Notes: generated by a model from the letters alone, not told the origin. A stretch of 64,000 nt of DNA from Streptomyces sennicomposti (GCF_019890635.1 NZ_JAIOAB010000004.1:62001-126000); one strand, 5' to 3'; shown: positions 1-8,913, counted from the first letter of the stretch. Program-made: numbers and translations.

Positions 1-279
1 GCGCTGGCCCGGCTGGTGCTGGCCGATCCGCACACACTGGTGCTGGACGAGGCGACCTCGCTCCTCGACCCGCGCGCGGCCCGGCATCTGGAACGATCGC
101 TGGCCCGGGTCCTGGACGGCCGCACGGTCGTGGCCATCGCCCACCGGCTGCACACCGCCCACGACGCGGATCTCATCGCCGTGGTCGAGAACGGCCGGAT
201 CAGCGAACTGGGCGGTCACGACGAGCTGGTCGCGGCTAACGGTGCGTACGCGGCGCTGTGGCGGTCCTGGCACGGCTGA
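1..279 (+). CDS. ABC transporter ATP-binding domain, C-terminal part (5' end outside window)
   Basis: This is the last 92 residues of an ABC-type ATPase, and the reading frame is open at base 1. It shows the Walker B segment LVLDEATSLLD, where the Glu is the catalytic base, followed by the H-loop AIAHRLHTAHDAD and a typical exporter ending (VENGRISELGGHDELVA). This layout matches the nucleotide-binding domain of fused multidrug or lipid exporters of the MsbA type, so the missing upstream part probably carries a membrane domain. The substrate cannot be told from this fragment. It ends in TGA, and the following 350 bases hold no gene. Confidence 0.9.
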   Translation, partial: ALARLVLADPHTLVLDEATSLLDPRAARHLERSLARVLDGRTVVAIAHRLHTAHDADLIAVVENGRISELGGHDELVAANGAYAALWRSWHG

Positions 280-636
280 CCGGCCGGCCGGGGCGGGTGA
301 CGGGCACCGGCCGGGGCCCCGCCGGGCCGGTCCTGCCGCCCCGGGCCGGGTGAGCGGTGGCAGACCCTGCCCGGCAGGACTCGGCCGGTGACGGCGCCCG
401 GTGCTCGGCCCGGTGGCGCACGGCGGGCGCCGCCGGCCGGCCGGGGCGCGGGCGGGCCGCTCACGCCGTGCCGTTGCGCGGTGGCGAACAGGGGTGGAAG
501 GCTGGGAAGCGGCAGCGGTTCGGGGAGCGCCCGGGAACCCCGTGGTTCCCACCGGGCGACGACCGTGCCCCGAGCACCGGCGGCCGGCCCCCGGCCGCGG
601 TGAGAACGGGACCGTCCGCACCACCTGGAGGTATCC
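280..636. other. Intergenic region, no gene seen
   Basis: A 357-base GC-rich spacer lies between the ABC fragment and the DUF5709 gene. Its only visible structure is a weak stem (306-331). The reading frames crossing it are rich in Arg, Pro and Gly and look like random GC-rich translation. A good Shine-Dalgarno, GGAGG at 627-631, belongs to the next gene. Confidence 0.6.
306..331 (+). terminator. Possible terminator after the ABC gene
   Basis: ACCGGCC (306-312) pairs with GGCCGGT (325-331) around a 12-base loop, starting 27 bases after the ABC stop codon. There is no U tract, which is usual in Streptomyces. The stem is short and the surrounding DNA is very GC-rich, so chance pairing is possible. 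Confidence 0.3.
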
Positions 637-1110
637 GTGGACAGCGCCGACGGATGGGGAGACGACGTCTACCAGCCCGACGACGACTCCGAGATCAAGG
701 AAGACACCGGGGTCCTCGACTCGGAGGACACGCTGGAGTACGACGGTGTCGACGATCCCCTGGACCGCGGCTGGTCCCCTCCGGAGCGGCCGTGGGCGGT
801 GGAGCACACCGGTGTGACCGCGGCGGAGGGCCGACAGGGTGAGACCCTGGACCAGCGCCTGGCCGAGGAGCTGCCCGACCTCGCCGCACCGGACGGCGAC
901 GGCATCGGCGACTACGACGGCGGGGACGGGGAACTCCTGGACGACGAGGTCGGCGCCGCCCGCTCCGGCCGGCTGGTCGCGCCCGACGAGGGCGCGCACG
1001 AGGACGAGGAGAGCGCCCTGGTCGCCACGGACGTGGGCATCGACGGCGCCGCCGCATCGGCCGAGGAGGCCGCGGTGCACGTCGTGGACGAGGACACCCT
1101 GTACGGCTGA
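637..1110 (+). CDS. DUF5709 family protein
   Basis: A 157-residue acidic protein of unknown function. The N-terminal segment GDDVYQPDDDSEIKEDTGVL and the following DPLDRGWSPPERPW are the recognisable core of DUF5709, a family found mainly in Streptomyces and relatives. The rest is rich in Asp, Glu and Ala and probably flexible. No membrane segment or signal peptide is seen. The start is GTG with GGAGG five bases upstream. It precedes the L31 gene in the same direction with a 57-base gap, so co-transcription is possible. I know no assigned biochemical role. Confidence 0.8.
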   Translation: MDSADGWGDDVYQPDDDSEIKEDTGVLDSEDTLEYDGVDDPLDRGWSPPERPWAVEHTGVTAAEGRQGETLDQRLAEELPDLAAPDGDGIGDYDGGDGELLDDEVGAARSGRLVAPDEGAHEDEESALVATDVGIDGAAASAEEAAVHVVDEDTLYG

Positions 1111-1167
1111 CCGAGGCCTCTGCGTGCCGCCGTCCCGGCCTCCCCCACCGCCGCACGAGGAGCACCC

Positions 1168-1443
1168 ATGCAGCAGGACAAGCACCCCGACTACCACCCC
1201 GTGGTCTTCCGCGACCGCGCCGCCGGCTACGCGTTCCTGACCCGGTCCACCGCGACCAGCGAGCAGCGCATCGAGTGGGACGACGGGGAGACGTACCCGG
1301 TCGTGGACGTGGAGATCTCCTCGGAGAGCCATCCCTTCTACACCGGCAAGGCCCGCACGGTGGACACCGAGGGCCGTATCGCCCGGTTCGAGCGACGCTA
1401 CGGCGGCGGAACGGGGCAGAACGCCGGCGACGCCCCCGCCTGA
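1168..1443 (+). CDS. rpmE2: 50S ribosomal protein L31, type B (zinc-independent)
   Basis: A 91-residue protein matching type B L31: the N-terminal [20 protein letters not shown] and the [19 protein letters not shown] segment are characteristic. The CxxC zinc ribbon of the zinc-binding L31 is absent. Paralogues of this type normally replace the zinc form on the ribosome when zinc is short, under Zur control. The 57 bases upstream show no AT-rich Zur palindrome, so this copy may be transcribed with the DUF5709 gene or controlled differently. The Shine-Dalgarno AGGAG lies just before the ATG. The C-terminal tail ([13 protein letters not shown]) is a low-complexity extension. Confidence 0.93.
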   Translation: MQQDKHPDYHPVVFRDRAAGYAFLTRSTATSEQRIEWDDGETYPVVDVEISSESHPFYTGKARTVDTEGRIARFERRYGGGTGQNAGDAPA

Positions 1444-1460
1444 CCGGCCGCCCGCGCGGG

Positions 1461-1476
1461 GGCCGGGCGCCCGGCC
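1461..1476. terminator. Bidirectional terminator between convergent rpmE2 and ydjM-like gene
   Basis: A perfect 16-base palindrome (GGCCGGGC then GCCCGGCC) sits between two convergent genes, 18 bases after the rpmE2 stop and 66 bases before the other gene's stop. Its position and symmetry suit a shared intrinsic terminator, although there is no U run. Confidence 0.45.
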
Positions 1477-1541
1477 GGAGGCCGCGCGGCCACCGGGGCA
1501 CGGTTCCTGGTGGGTCCGGTCCCGGCCGCCGGGCGGGCGCC

Positions 1542-2336
1542 TCAGATGAAGTTCAGCGCGGCCGCGCAGCCGATCCCGCCGAGCACCATGAAAACCGGCA
1601 TCAGCACCTTCAGCTCGACCCAGCTGCCCGCCCGGAACCGCATGGCCTTCGGCGGGCCGATCGGGTACCAGCGCTTGCGGCCCACCGGTATCGGCCACAG
1701 GATCGGGCAGCCGGAGACGGTCAGGGCGTCCCCGATGTCGTGCACCAGCGCACCGAGCACGATCGGCAGCCCCAGCCAGAGGTACTCCTGGCCCGGTTCG
1801 GTGAACAGCCAGTCCGAGCCGTTGCCCGGCTTGTCCAGGATCCCGGCGAGGATCCAGGCGCTGGTCGCGGCCAGCAGCCACACCAGGATGTCGCTGCTGG
1901 AGCCGCGGGCCGCCCGCCACAGCAGGCCCTCGATGGCCAGCACCATATGGGCGAAGAGGATCGCGAGGACCGCCCACCGGCCTCCGGTGATCGCCGCCGC
2001 GGAGGCGCTCGCGCCGATCAGCACCGCCCACAGCCAGGTGTGCGTGAGCGTGCGGTGACCGCCGGAGCGGCGCGGGTCGCCCTTCTTGCGCGTCGCCTTG
2101 TAGACGGCGTAGGACAGCTTGTCGACGATCTCGCAGAGCCAGCGGGAGAGCGGTCCGAAGGCGCGCGAGATGGTGGCGGCCTTGTGGTCCAGGTCGGGGG
2201 CGAGTGCGGCGCCGGCGCAGATCAGCGCGCCGACGAGCAGCACCGGCCAGGGCATCGGGTGTCCTGCCGCCGCGGTCGCGGCTCCGACGCCGAGCCAGGC
2301 CGCTGCGCCCGACAGTGAGTGTGCTGGTCCCATCAT
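1542..2336 (-). CDS. YdjM-type membrane-bound metal-dependent hydrolase
   Basis: A 264-residue integral membrane protein of the YdjM family (PF04307). The likely metal ligands are APDLDHKAATIS near residue 45, GGHRTLTHTW near residue 95 and HDIGDALTVSGCP near residue 205; the His/Asp spacing is typical of the family. About five hydrophobic segments alternate with these motifs. E. coli YdjM is LexA-regulated, but the substrate is unknown. The chosen ATG at 2336 begins MMGPAHSLSG, with GGGAAG upstream; an ATG at 2354 is possible. The gene is divergent from the helicase, leaving a 145-base promoter region. Confidence 0.85.
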   Translation of the reverse strand: MMGPAHSLSGAAAWLGVGAATAAAGHPMPWPVLLVGALICAGAALAPDLDHKAATISRAFGPLSRWLCEIVDKLSYAVYKATRKKGDPRRSGGHRTLTHTWLWAVLIGASASAAAITGGRWAVLAILFAHMVLAIEGLLWRAARGSSSDILVWLLAATSAWILAGILDKPGNGSDWLFTEPGQEYLWLGLPIVLGALVHDIGDALTVSGCPILWPIPVGRKRWYPIGPPKAMRFRAGSWVELKVLMPVFMVLGGIGCAAALNFI

Positions 2337-2481
2337 GGCCGCTTCCCGCCCCATTCCTCGTGTGCCGCTGTCCAGTTGGCCCGCTGCGCTGTTCCCGCGT
2401 CGGCGACACAGCGTAGCGGTCGTGATCTTCGCTCCGGCATCCGATTCCCGCCCGGGCCGTGCGGCCAGGCAAGATGGGGGC

Positions 2482-4995
2482 GTGACCCTCATCGACCAGC
2501 TGCCGCCGACCGCCGACCCCGACGCCCTGTACGAAGCCTTCGAGTCGTGGGCCCAGGAGCGGGGCCTCACGCTCTACCCCCACCAGGAGGAGGCGCTGAT
2601 CGAGGCGGTCTCCGGTGCGAACGTGATCGTGTCCACGCCCACCGGCTCCGGCAAGAGCATGATCGCCGCCGGCGCGCACTTCGCCGCCCTGGCCCGTGAC
2701 GAGGTCACCTTCTACACGGCTCCGATCAAGGCGCTGGTGTCGGAGAAGTTCTTCGAGCTGTGCAAGATGTTCGGCACCGAGAACGTCGGCATGCTCACCG
2801 GCGACGCCTCGGTGAACGCCGACGCCCCGGTGATCTGCTGCACCGCCGAGGTGCTGGCGTCGATCGCGCTGCGCGACGGCAAGGACGCCGACGTCGGCCA
2901 GGTCGTGATGGACGAGTTCCACTTCTACGCGGAGCCGGACCGCGGCTGGGCGTGGCAGATCCCGCTGCTGGAGCTGCCGCAGGCGCAGTTCGTCCTGATG
3001 TCGGCGACGCTCGGCGACGTGTCCTTCTTCGAGAAGGACCTGACCCGCCGCACCGGCCGTCCGACGTCGGTGGTCCGCTCGGCGACCCGTCCGGTCCCGC
3101 TCTCCTACGAGTACCGGCGCACCCCCCTGACGGAGACGCTCACCGAACTGCTGCAGGCGCGGCAGGCGCCGGTGTACATCGTGCACTTCACCCAGGCCCA
3201 GGCCGTCGAGCGGGCGCAGGCGCTGATGAGCATCAACATGTGCTCGCGCGAGGAGAAGGACGAGATCGCCGAGCTGATCGGCAATTTCCGCTTCACCACG
3301 AAGTTCGGCCGCAACCTCTCCCGCTACGTGCGGCACGGCATCGGTGTGCACCACGCGGGGATGCTGCCGAAGTACCGGCGCCTGGTGGAGAAGCTGGCGC
3401 AGGCCGGTCTGCTGAAGGTGATCTGCGGTACGGACACGCTCGGCGTGGGCGTCAACGTCCCGATCCGCACGGTGCTGTTCACGGCGCTCACCAAGTACGA
3501 CGGCAGCCGGGTGCGCACGCTGCGCGCCCGGGAGTTCCACCAGATCGCGGGCCGGGCCGGCCGGGCGGGCTTCGACACGGAGGGTTTCGTCGTCGCCCAG
3601 GCCCCCGAGCACGTCATCGAGAACGAGAAGGCGCTCGCCAAGGCGGGCGACGATCCGAAGAAGCGCCGCAAGGTGGTCCGCAAGAAGGCGCCGGAGGGTT
3701 TCGTCGCCTGGTCGGACACGACGTTCGACAAGCTCATCGCCTCCGAGCCGGAACCGCTGACCTCCCGGTTCCGGGTCACGCACACCATGCTGCTGTCGGT
3801 GATCGCCCGCCCGGGCAACGCCTTCGAGGCGATGCGGCACCTGCTGGAGGACAACCACGAGCCGCGCAAGCAGCAGTTGCGGCACATCCGGCGGGCGATC
3901 GCCATCTACCGCTCGCTGCTGGACGGCGGCATCGTCGAGAAGCTCGACCAGCCGGACGCGGAAGGCCGCATCGTCCGGCTGACGGTGGATCTGCAGCAGG
4001 ACTTCGCCCTCAACCAGCCGCTGTCGACGTTCGCGCTGGCCGCGTTCGAGCTGCTGGACCCCGAGTCGCCGTCCTACGCGCTGGACATGGTCTCCGTGGT
4101 GGAGTCGACGCTGGACGACCCGCGGCAGATCCTGGTCGCCCAGCAGAACAAGGCGCGCGGTGAGGCGGTGGCCGCGATGAAGGCGGACGGCGTCGAGTAC
4201 GAGGAGCGCATGGAGCGCCTCCAGGACGTCACCTACCCCAAGCCGCTGGAGGAGTTGCTCTTCCACGCCTACAACACGTACCGCAAGAGCCACCCGTGGG
4301 TGGGCGACCATCCGCTGTCGCCGAAGTCCGTGGTCCGGGACATGTACGAACGGGCGCTGACCTTCACGGAGTTGGTCTCCCACTACGAGCTGGCGCGCAC
4401 GGAGGGCATCGTGCTGCGCTACCTGGCCAGCGCCTACAAGGCCCTGGAGCACACCGTCCCGGACGACCTGAAGTCGGAGGATCTGCAGGATCTGATCGCC
4501 TGGCTCGGTGAGATGGTGCGCCAGGTCGACTCCAGCCTGCTGGACGAGTGGGAGCAACTGGCCAACCCGGAGGTGATGACCGCCGAGGAGGCGCAGGAGA
4601 AGGCCGACCAGGTCAAGCCGGTCACCTCCAACGCGCGCGCCTTCCGCGTCCTGGTCCGCAACGCCATGTTCCGCCGGGTCGAGCTGGCCGCCCTCGACCA
4701 GGTGGAGGAGCTGGGCGAGATGGACGCCGAGTCCGGCTGGGACGCCGAGGCGTGGGGCCGGGCCATGGACGCGTACTGGGACGAGTACGAGGACCTCGGC
4801 ACCGGTCCCGACGCCCGCGGCCCCAAGCTGCTGGTGATCACGGAGGAGCCGCAGCACGGGCTGTGGCGCGTGCGGCAGATCTTCGACGACCCCAACGGCG
4901 ACCACGACTGGGGCATCAGCGCGGAGGTCGATCTCGCCGCCTCCGACGCCGAGGGCCGCGCGATCGTCCGGGTGACCGCCGTAGGACAGCTGTGA
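2482..4995 (+). CDS. DEAD/DEAH-box RNA helicase with DUF3516 domain
   Basis: An 837-residue superfamily 2 helicase. Motif I is STPTGSGKS (about residue 52), motif II is DEFHFYAEPDRGWAW (a DEFH variant of the DEVH box), motif III is MSATLGD, and motif VI is QIAGRAGRAG. The C-terminal half (about 450-837) is the DUF3516 domain that marks actinobacterial helicases related to Ski2/Mtr4, so RNA processing or decay is likely. I placed the start at GTG 2482; the upstream reading frame is GC-rich noise. There is no Shine-Dalgarno, and a -10-like CAAGAT lies a few bases before the GTG, so the mRNA may be leaderless. Acyl-CoA thioesterase follows 19 bases downstream. Confidence 0.92.
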   Translation: MTLIDQLPPTADPDALYEAFESWAQERGLTLYPHQEEALIEAVSGANVIVSTPTGSGKSMIAAGAHFAALARDEVTFYTAPIKALVSEKFFELCKMFGTENVGMLTGDASVNADAPVICCTAEVLASIALRDGKDADVGQVVMDEFHFYAEPDRGWAWQIPLLELPQAQFVLMSATLGDVSFFEKDLTRRTGRPTSVVRSATRPVPLSYEYRRTPLTETLTELLQARQAPVYIVHFTQAQAVERAQALMSINMCSREEKDEIAELIGNFRFTTKFGRNLSRYVRHGIGVHHAGMLPKYRRLVEKLAQAGLLKVICGTDTLGVGVNVPIRTVLFTALTKYDGSRVRTLRAREFHQIAGRAGRAGFDTEGFVVAQAPEHVIENEKALAKAGDDPKKRRKVVRKKAPEGFVAWSDTTFDKLIASEPEPLTSRFRVTHTMLLSVIARPGNAFEAMRHLLEDNHEPRKQQLRHIRRAIAIYRSLLDGGIVEKLDQPDAEGRIVRLTVDLQQDFALNQPLSTFALAAFELLDPESPSYALDMVSVVESTLDDPRQILVAQQNKARGEAVAAMKADGVEYEERMERLQDVTYPKPLEELLFHAYNTYRKSHPWVGDHPLSPKSVVRDMYERALTFTELVSHYELARTEGIVLRYLASAYKALEHTVPDDLKSEDLQDLIAWLGEMVRQVDSSLLDEWEQLANPEVMTAEEAQEKADQVKPVTSNARAFRVLVRNAMFRRVELAALDQVEELGEMDAESGWDAEAWGRAMDAYWDEYEDLGTGPDARGPKLLVITEEPQHGLWRVRQIFDDPNGDHDWGISAEVDLAASDAEGRAIVRVTAVGQL

Positions 4996-5014
4996 GCACA
5001 GGAGAATACCGCCC

Positions 5015-5881
5015 ATGACGAACCCGGCCGACAGTCTCGTCGACCTGCTGGACCTCGAACAGATCGAGGTCGACATCTTCCGCGGCCGCAGCCCGCAGGA
5101 GTCCCTGCAACGGGTCTTCGGCGGGCAGGTGGCCGGCCAGGCGCTGGTCGCCGCCGGCCGCACCACGGACGGCGAGCGCCCGGTGCACTCGCTGCACGCG
5201 TACTTCCTGCGCCCCGGCCGGCCAGGGGTGCCGATCGTGTACCAGGTCGAACGGATACGGGACGGACGGTCCTTCACGACCCGCCGGGTCACCGCGGTGC
5301 AGCAGGGCCGCACGATCTTCAATCTGACCGCCTCCTTCCACAAGCCTGAACAGGGAAGTTTCGAGCACCAGTTGCCGCCGGCCCGCAAGGTCCCGGACCC
5401 GGAGTCCCTGCCGACGGTGGCGGAGGAGATCCAGGAGCATCTGGGCGCGCTGCCCGAGCAGCTGGAGCGCATGGCGCGCCGCCAGCCCTTCGACATCCGT
5501 TACGCGGACCGGCTGCGCTGGACCGCCGAGGAGGTGCGGGACGCCGAGCCGCGCAGCGCGGTGTGGATGCGTGCGGTGGGCCCGCTGGGCGACGACCCGC
5601 TGGTGCACACGTGCGCGTTGACCTACGCCAGCGACATGACTCTGCTCGACGCGGTGCGGCTGCCGGTCGAGCCGCTGTGGGGGCCGCGGGGCTTCGACAT
5701 GGCGTCGCTGGACCACGCCATGTGGTTCCACCGGCCCTTCCGCGCGGACGAGTGGTTCCTGTACGACCAGGAGTCGCCGATCGCGACGGGCGGCCGGGGC
5801 CTGGCCCGCGGGCGGATCTACGACACGGAGGGTCGTCTGCTCGTGTCGGTGGTCCAGGAAGGACTGTTCCGCTCGCTGTAG
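5015..5881 (+). CDS. tesB: Acyl-CoA thioesterase II
   Basis: A 288-residue double-hotdog thioesterase of the TesB family that hydrolyses acyl-CoA to free acid and CoA. Diagnostic segments are RVFGGQVAGQALVAA (about 30), SLHAYFLRPGRPGVPI (about 60), a second-domain MTLLDAVRLP and LDHAMWFHRPFRADEW (about 230-250), followed by SPIATGGRGLARGRIYD with the conserved Gln/Ser/Thr region replaced by typical actinobacterial residues. AGGAG precedes the ATG. It lies 19 bases after the helicase in the same direction and may share its transcript, with no obvious functional link. Confidence 0.93.
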   Translation: MTNPADSLVDLLDLEQIEVDIFRGRSPQESLQRVFGGQVAGQALVAAGRTTDGERPVHSLHAYFLRPGRPGVPIVYQVERIRDGRSFTTRRVTAVQQGRTIFNLTASFHKPEQGSFEHQLPPARKVPDPESLPTVAEEIQEHLGALPEQLERMARRQPFDIRYADRLRWTAEEVRDAEPRSAVWMRAVGPLGDDPLVHTCALTYASDMTLLDAVRLPVEPLWGPRGFDMASLDHAMWFHRPFRADEWFLYDQESPIATGGRGLARGRIYDTEGRLLVSVVQEGLFRSL

Positions 5882-5927
5882 CCACCGGCCCGCCGTCGGC
5901 CGGACGCGCACCGGTCGCGGGCGCCGG

Positions 5928-6974
5928 TCACCTGGGTGCGGCGCCTCTGCGGAAGATCCGGCCCAGCAGGCCGTGCGGTCGTCCCGGGACGTGTGCCGCT
6001 CGGGCCTGCGCGGGGCGATGCGCGCACCGGTCGGCGCGCTGACCGGGGGCGGCCCGGTCGGCCTCCGTGCTCGAGCTCCGGTGCGGGTGCGGCGCCCCCG
6101 CGGCGCCGCGGTCGCCGTGCCGGGGTGCCGGGCGGGGTGCGGGCCGGTGGGCTCGGGCCTCGGTCACCGCTCGTGCCAGCTCGGCCCGCAGCCAGTCGAT
6201 CTCGTCGGCGTCCTGCGCCGTCGTGATCCGCTCCGTGAGGTGGGCCGCGGGTGATCCCGGCGCCCCGTGGGCTTCCGTGCGTGGCCGAAAGCGGTTCAGA
6301 TGGGCGCGTTCATAGGGGTCGGTGACGATCTCAGAGACCTGGAACCGGTCCAGCAGGGAGGCCACCGCCGCCGCCCGCTCCCATGGGCCCTCGGCCCGGC
6401 GCAGCAGGAAGCCGAGGCGCCGGCACCGCCAGTTGCGCGGGCGCAGGTCCACCCTCGCGTCCAGCTGGTCGCGCAGGGTCTCGGGCAGCGGCTTGCTCAG
6501 CAGCTCGGCGTGTTCGGCGGCGGCCGCGAACTCGCGCAGGTCGTCGGCCAGATAGCGCCAGACCACGGCCCGGTACCGGTTGAGGTAGAAGGCCACCGGC
6601 ACGACCAGGCCAAGGCGGGCCAGCCGTGTGAACCTCGCGGCGGTGATCTCCAGGATCGCCGCACCGTCCTTGGTCCCCACGGTCTCCACACGCTTCCGCA
6701 GCGCCTCCGGGAAGTCCTCCCGGCCGAGCAGCCTCTGGACCTCGGCCCGGGCGACCCGCCGCCCGCCCCCGCCCTCGTCGGGCAGGGTGCGGATGTGGCC
6801 GAGATCGACGGCCAGGTCGAACTCGCTCCGCTTCAGGCCGAGTTCGCGGGCCGCCCGGCTCTGGGTGAAGGGCGCCTCGCGCGGCCCGGCGGCCGGGCGC
6901 GCCGTGGTCGTGACCTTGGTCGTGATCTCGTGCGCGATGGTCTTGTTCTCGGGCGTGATGGTGTTGCCGGACAT
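5928..6974 (-). CDS. DUF6397 family protein with helix-turn-helix-like N-terminus
   Basis: A 348-residue soluble protein resembling the Streptomyces family DUF6397. Residues 35-70 (SRAARELGLKRSEFDLAV, then IRTLPDEG and RVARAEVQRLLG) look like a MerR/excisionase-type winged helix that reads a short recognition element. The middle part is Arg-rich and Leu-rich (about 90-230). The last 110 residues are low-complexity Arg/Ala/Pro/His and probably disordered. The ATG at 6974 starts MSGNTITPENK; a longer frame to 7076 exists but runs through a DnaA-box-like promoter sequence. Function is unknown. Its 3' end converges on tesB. Confidence 0.75.
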   Translation of the reverse strand: MSGNTITPENKTIAHEITTKVTTTARPAAGPREAPFTQSRAARELGLKRSEFDLAVDLGHIRTLPDEGGGGRRVARAEVQRLLGREDFPEALRKRVETVGTKDGAAILEITAARFTRLARLGLVVPVAFYLNRYRAVVWRYLADDLREFAAAAEHAELLSKPLPETLRDQLDARVDLRPRNWRCRRLGFLLRRAEGPWERAAAVASLLDRFQVSEIVTDPYERAHLNRFRPRTEAHGAPGSPAAHLTERITTAQDADEIDWLRAELARAVTEARAHRPAPRPAPRHGDRGAAGAPHPHRSSSTEADRAAPGQRADRCAHRPAQARAAHVPGRPHGLLGRIFRRGAAPR

Positions 6975-7062
6975 GTCCGTGCCCCCGTCGAGTGTGTGGC
7001 CGGCGCCGTCTGCGCTCGCCTGCGAAAAACCGTAGCCGGTGGCGAAGATCTGCGTGCGAGCC

Positions 7063-7071
7063 TGTGGATAA
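7063..7071 (-). promoter_or_regulatory. Single DnaA-box-like 9-mer
   Basis: TTATCCACA on the minus strand matches the E. coli DnaA box exactly. It lies about 90 bases upstream of the DUF6397 start. It is one isolated box, with no cluster and no AT-rich region, so DnaA-dependent regulation is only a possibility. Confidence 0.2.
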
Positions 7072-7097
7072 CTCACGAGGTGCGACGAAAATGCAGG

Positions 7098-7511
7098 TCA
7101 GAGGCCTGACGGTGCATCGTCTCCCGGTCGGCGTGCGTCCACGTCGAGGTGCTCGCCGACTCGGTTCACCAGCAGAGTCATCTCGTATCCGATCTGGCCG
7201 ATGTCGGCCTCGGCGCCGCTGAGGACGCACAGGCAGCTGCCGGCTCCCGCCGCCGTCACGAACAGCACGGCCTCGTCGAACTCGACCATCGTCTGCCGCA
7301 CCGAGCCCGCCCCGAAGTGCCGCCCCGAGCCCTTGGCGAGGCTGTGCAGTCCGGACGAGACGGCGGCGAGATGCTCCGCGTCCTCGCGTCGCAGGCCAGT
7401 GCTCGCGCCCGTGACCAGTCCGTCGTTCGACAGCACCAGGGCGTGCCGTACGTGCTCCACCCGTTCGGTCAGATCGTCGAGCAGCCAGCCGAGTGTCTGG
7501 TTGTGCGCCAT
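7098..7511 (-). CDS. Roadblock/LC7 domain protein
   Basis: A 137-residue protein consisting of one roadblock/LC7 fold: QTLGWLLDDLTERVEHVRHA, LVLSNDGLVTGAS, then MVEFDEAVLFVTAAGAG and IGQIGYEMTLLVNRV. In Streptomyces these proteins usually sit in conservon operons (CvnB) beside a kinase, a DUF742 protein and a small GTPase, and modulate the GTPase. Here it stands alone, with no Cvn partners in the window, so it may act with a distant GTPase. The ATG is preceded by GGGGGAGA. The gene is divergent from the PPOX gene with under 100 bases between them. Confidence 0.88.
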   Translation of the reverse strand: MAHNQTLGWLLDDLTERVEHVRHALVLSNDGLVTGASTGLRREDAEHLAAVSSGLHSLAKGSGRHFGAGSVRQTMVEFDEAVLFVTAAGAGSCLCVLSGAEADIGQIGYEMTLLVNRVGEHLDVDARRPGDDAPSGL

Positions 7512-7607
7512 GCCGCGGTCTCCCCCCGTGGTCTCCTCCCCCGTGGCCCGGAGGAATCTCCCGCCAGCCTTCCCCACCGTCGCCGTGGCGGCAAGCAAGA
7601 TGGGCAC

Positions 7608-8036
7608 ATGGCACAGAACATGACCGATGAGGAATGGCGGGCCTTCGTCTCGTCCGGCACGCGTACCGGCAAGCTGTCGACCGTCCGGGCCGACGGGAGC
7701 CCGCATGTCGCGCCGATCTGGTTCCTGCTCGACGGGGACGACGTGGTGTTCAACACCGGCAAGGAGACCGTGAAAGGCCGGAATCTGGCGCGCGACGACC
7801 GGGTCGCCCTGTGCGTGGACGACGACCGGCCGCCGTTCAGCTTCGTGGTGCTGCAGGGGCGTGCCCGGCTGTCCAAGGACCTGGACGAGCTGCGCCACTG
7901 GGCCGCCCGGATCGGTGGCCGGTACATGGGAGAGGGCCGGGCGGAGGAGTTCGGGGAGCGCAACGGCGTCCCGGGCGAGCTTCTGGTCCGGGTCAGGGTC
8001 GACAAGGTGGTCGCGGTCCGGGACCTGGCGGACTGA
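7608..8036 (+). CDS. PPOX-class (probably F420-dependent) oxidoreductase
   Basis: A 142-residue split-barrel flavin or deazaflavin enzyme. The sequence TGKLSTVRADGSPHVAPIWF, followed by VVFNTGKETVKGRNLARDDR and a FSFVVLQGRARL strand, is the pattern of actinobacterial F420-binding PPOX-like proteins (FDOR-B type). It probably reduces or oxidises small substrates with F420; the substrate is unknown. There is no Shine-Dalgarno, and a CAAGAT box lies just before the ATG, so translation from a near-leaderless mRNA is likely. It stands alone and is divergent from the roadblock gene. Confidence 0.85.
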   Translation: MAQNMTDEEWRAFVSSGTRTGKLSTVRADGSPHVAPIWFLLDGDDVVFNTGKETVKGRNLARDDRVALCVDDDRPPFSFVVLQGRARLSKDLDELRHWAARIGGRYMGEGRAEEFGERNGVPGELLVRVRVDKVVAVRDLAD

Positions 8037-8291
8037 GGCGGGGCGGACACGCAGCCCGTGGTCCGGTGGGGAGGGCAGGCGAGGACCGGTTCGCACGGCA
8101 GCGGCGTCCGCGCCGATCCGGGTGACGCGGGTGCGACGTGCTCGTGATGACGACCGTGGCGCCGGTTCGGGCGGTCGGACCGGGTTTTCCCTCCATGTGA
8201 CCGACTCGGCCGCCCGGACCGCCCGTACGGTCGCGCTTCGAGTGCCGAATGTGCGACCGCGCCGTGCGCTCCAATAAGGGATCATGCGGTC

Positions 8292-8891
8292 ATGAGCGAG
8301 GATCACACCCACGTCCGGGAGTTCTTCACCGCACGCGCGGCCGACTGGGACAGCAAGTTCCCGGACGACGGCCCGGCCTACGCGGCGGCGGTCACAGAAC
8401 TCGGGCTGCGCGAGGGCGATCGTGTGCTCGACGCGGGATGCGGCACCGGGCGCGCCCTGCCTCCGCTGCGCGCCGCGGTGGGCGCCTCGGGCGTCGTCGT
8501 GGGCGTCGATCTCACCCCGGCCATGCTGGACGCCGCCGTACGGGCCGGCCGGGACCGGGACGGGCGGCTGCTGCTCGCCGATGTCGGTGCGCTGCCGCTG
8601 AGGTCCCGGTCCCTCGACGCCGTGTTCGCCGCGGGCCTCGTCGCGCACCTTCCCGATCCCGCCCGCAATCTGCGGGAGTTGCGGCGTGTGGTGCGCCGCG
8701 GCGGCACGCTGGCGCTGTTCCACCCGATCGGGCGGGCGGCGCTCGCGGCACGGCAGGGACGCCGGCTCACGCCGGACGATCTGCGCGCCGAGCCCAATCT
8801 CCGTCCGCTGCTCGCCGCTTCCGGGTGGCGTATGACGTCCTACGCCGACGAGGACGCCCGTTTCCTGGCGCTGGCGGTGCGCGAGGACTGA
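8292..8891 (+). CDS. Class I SAM-dependent methyltransferase
   Basis: A 199-residue methyltransferase of the Methyltransf_11/25 type. Motif I is VLDAGCGTGRALPPL (about residue 45), followed by VVVGVDLTPAMLDAAV with the acidic residue that binds the adenosine ribose, LLLADVGALPLRSRSLDAVFA (motif II-III), and a post-motif LRELRRVVRRGGTLAL. The substrate cannot be predicted. A -10-like AATAAG lies about 15 bases upstream of the ATG. Its 3' end faces the alpha/beta hydrolase gene with 22 bases between them. Confidence 0.88.
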   Translation: MSEDHTHVREFFTARAADWDSKFPDDGPAYAAAVTELGLREGDRVLDAGCGTGRALPPLRAAVGASGVVVGVDLTPAMLDAAVRAGRDRDGRLLLADVGALPLRSRSLDAVFAAGLVAHLPDPARNLRELRRVVRRGGTLALFHPIGRAALAARQGRRLTPDDLRAEPNLRPLLAASGWRMTSYADEDARFLALAVRED

Positions 8892-8913
8892 CGCCGGCTC
8901 GGCAGGAGGGTGC

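Noticed and set aside
2119..2481. Extended N-terminus of the DUF3516 helicase
   Set aside because: Overlaps the divergent ydjM-like gene and is Ser/Pro/Ala-rich; GTG 2482 gives the family start.
6975..7076. Longer N-terminus of the DUF6397 protein
   Set aside because: It runs through the DnaA-box-like promoter sequence and adds no conserved residues.
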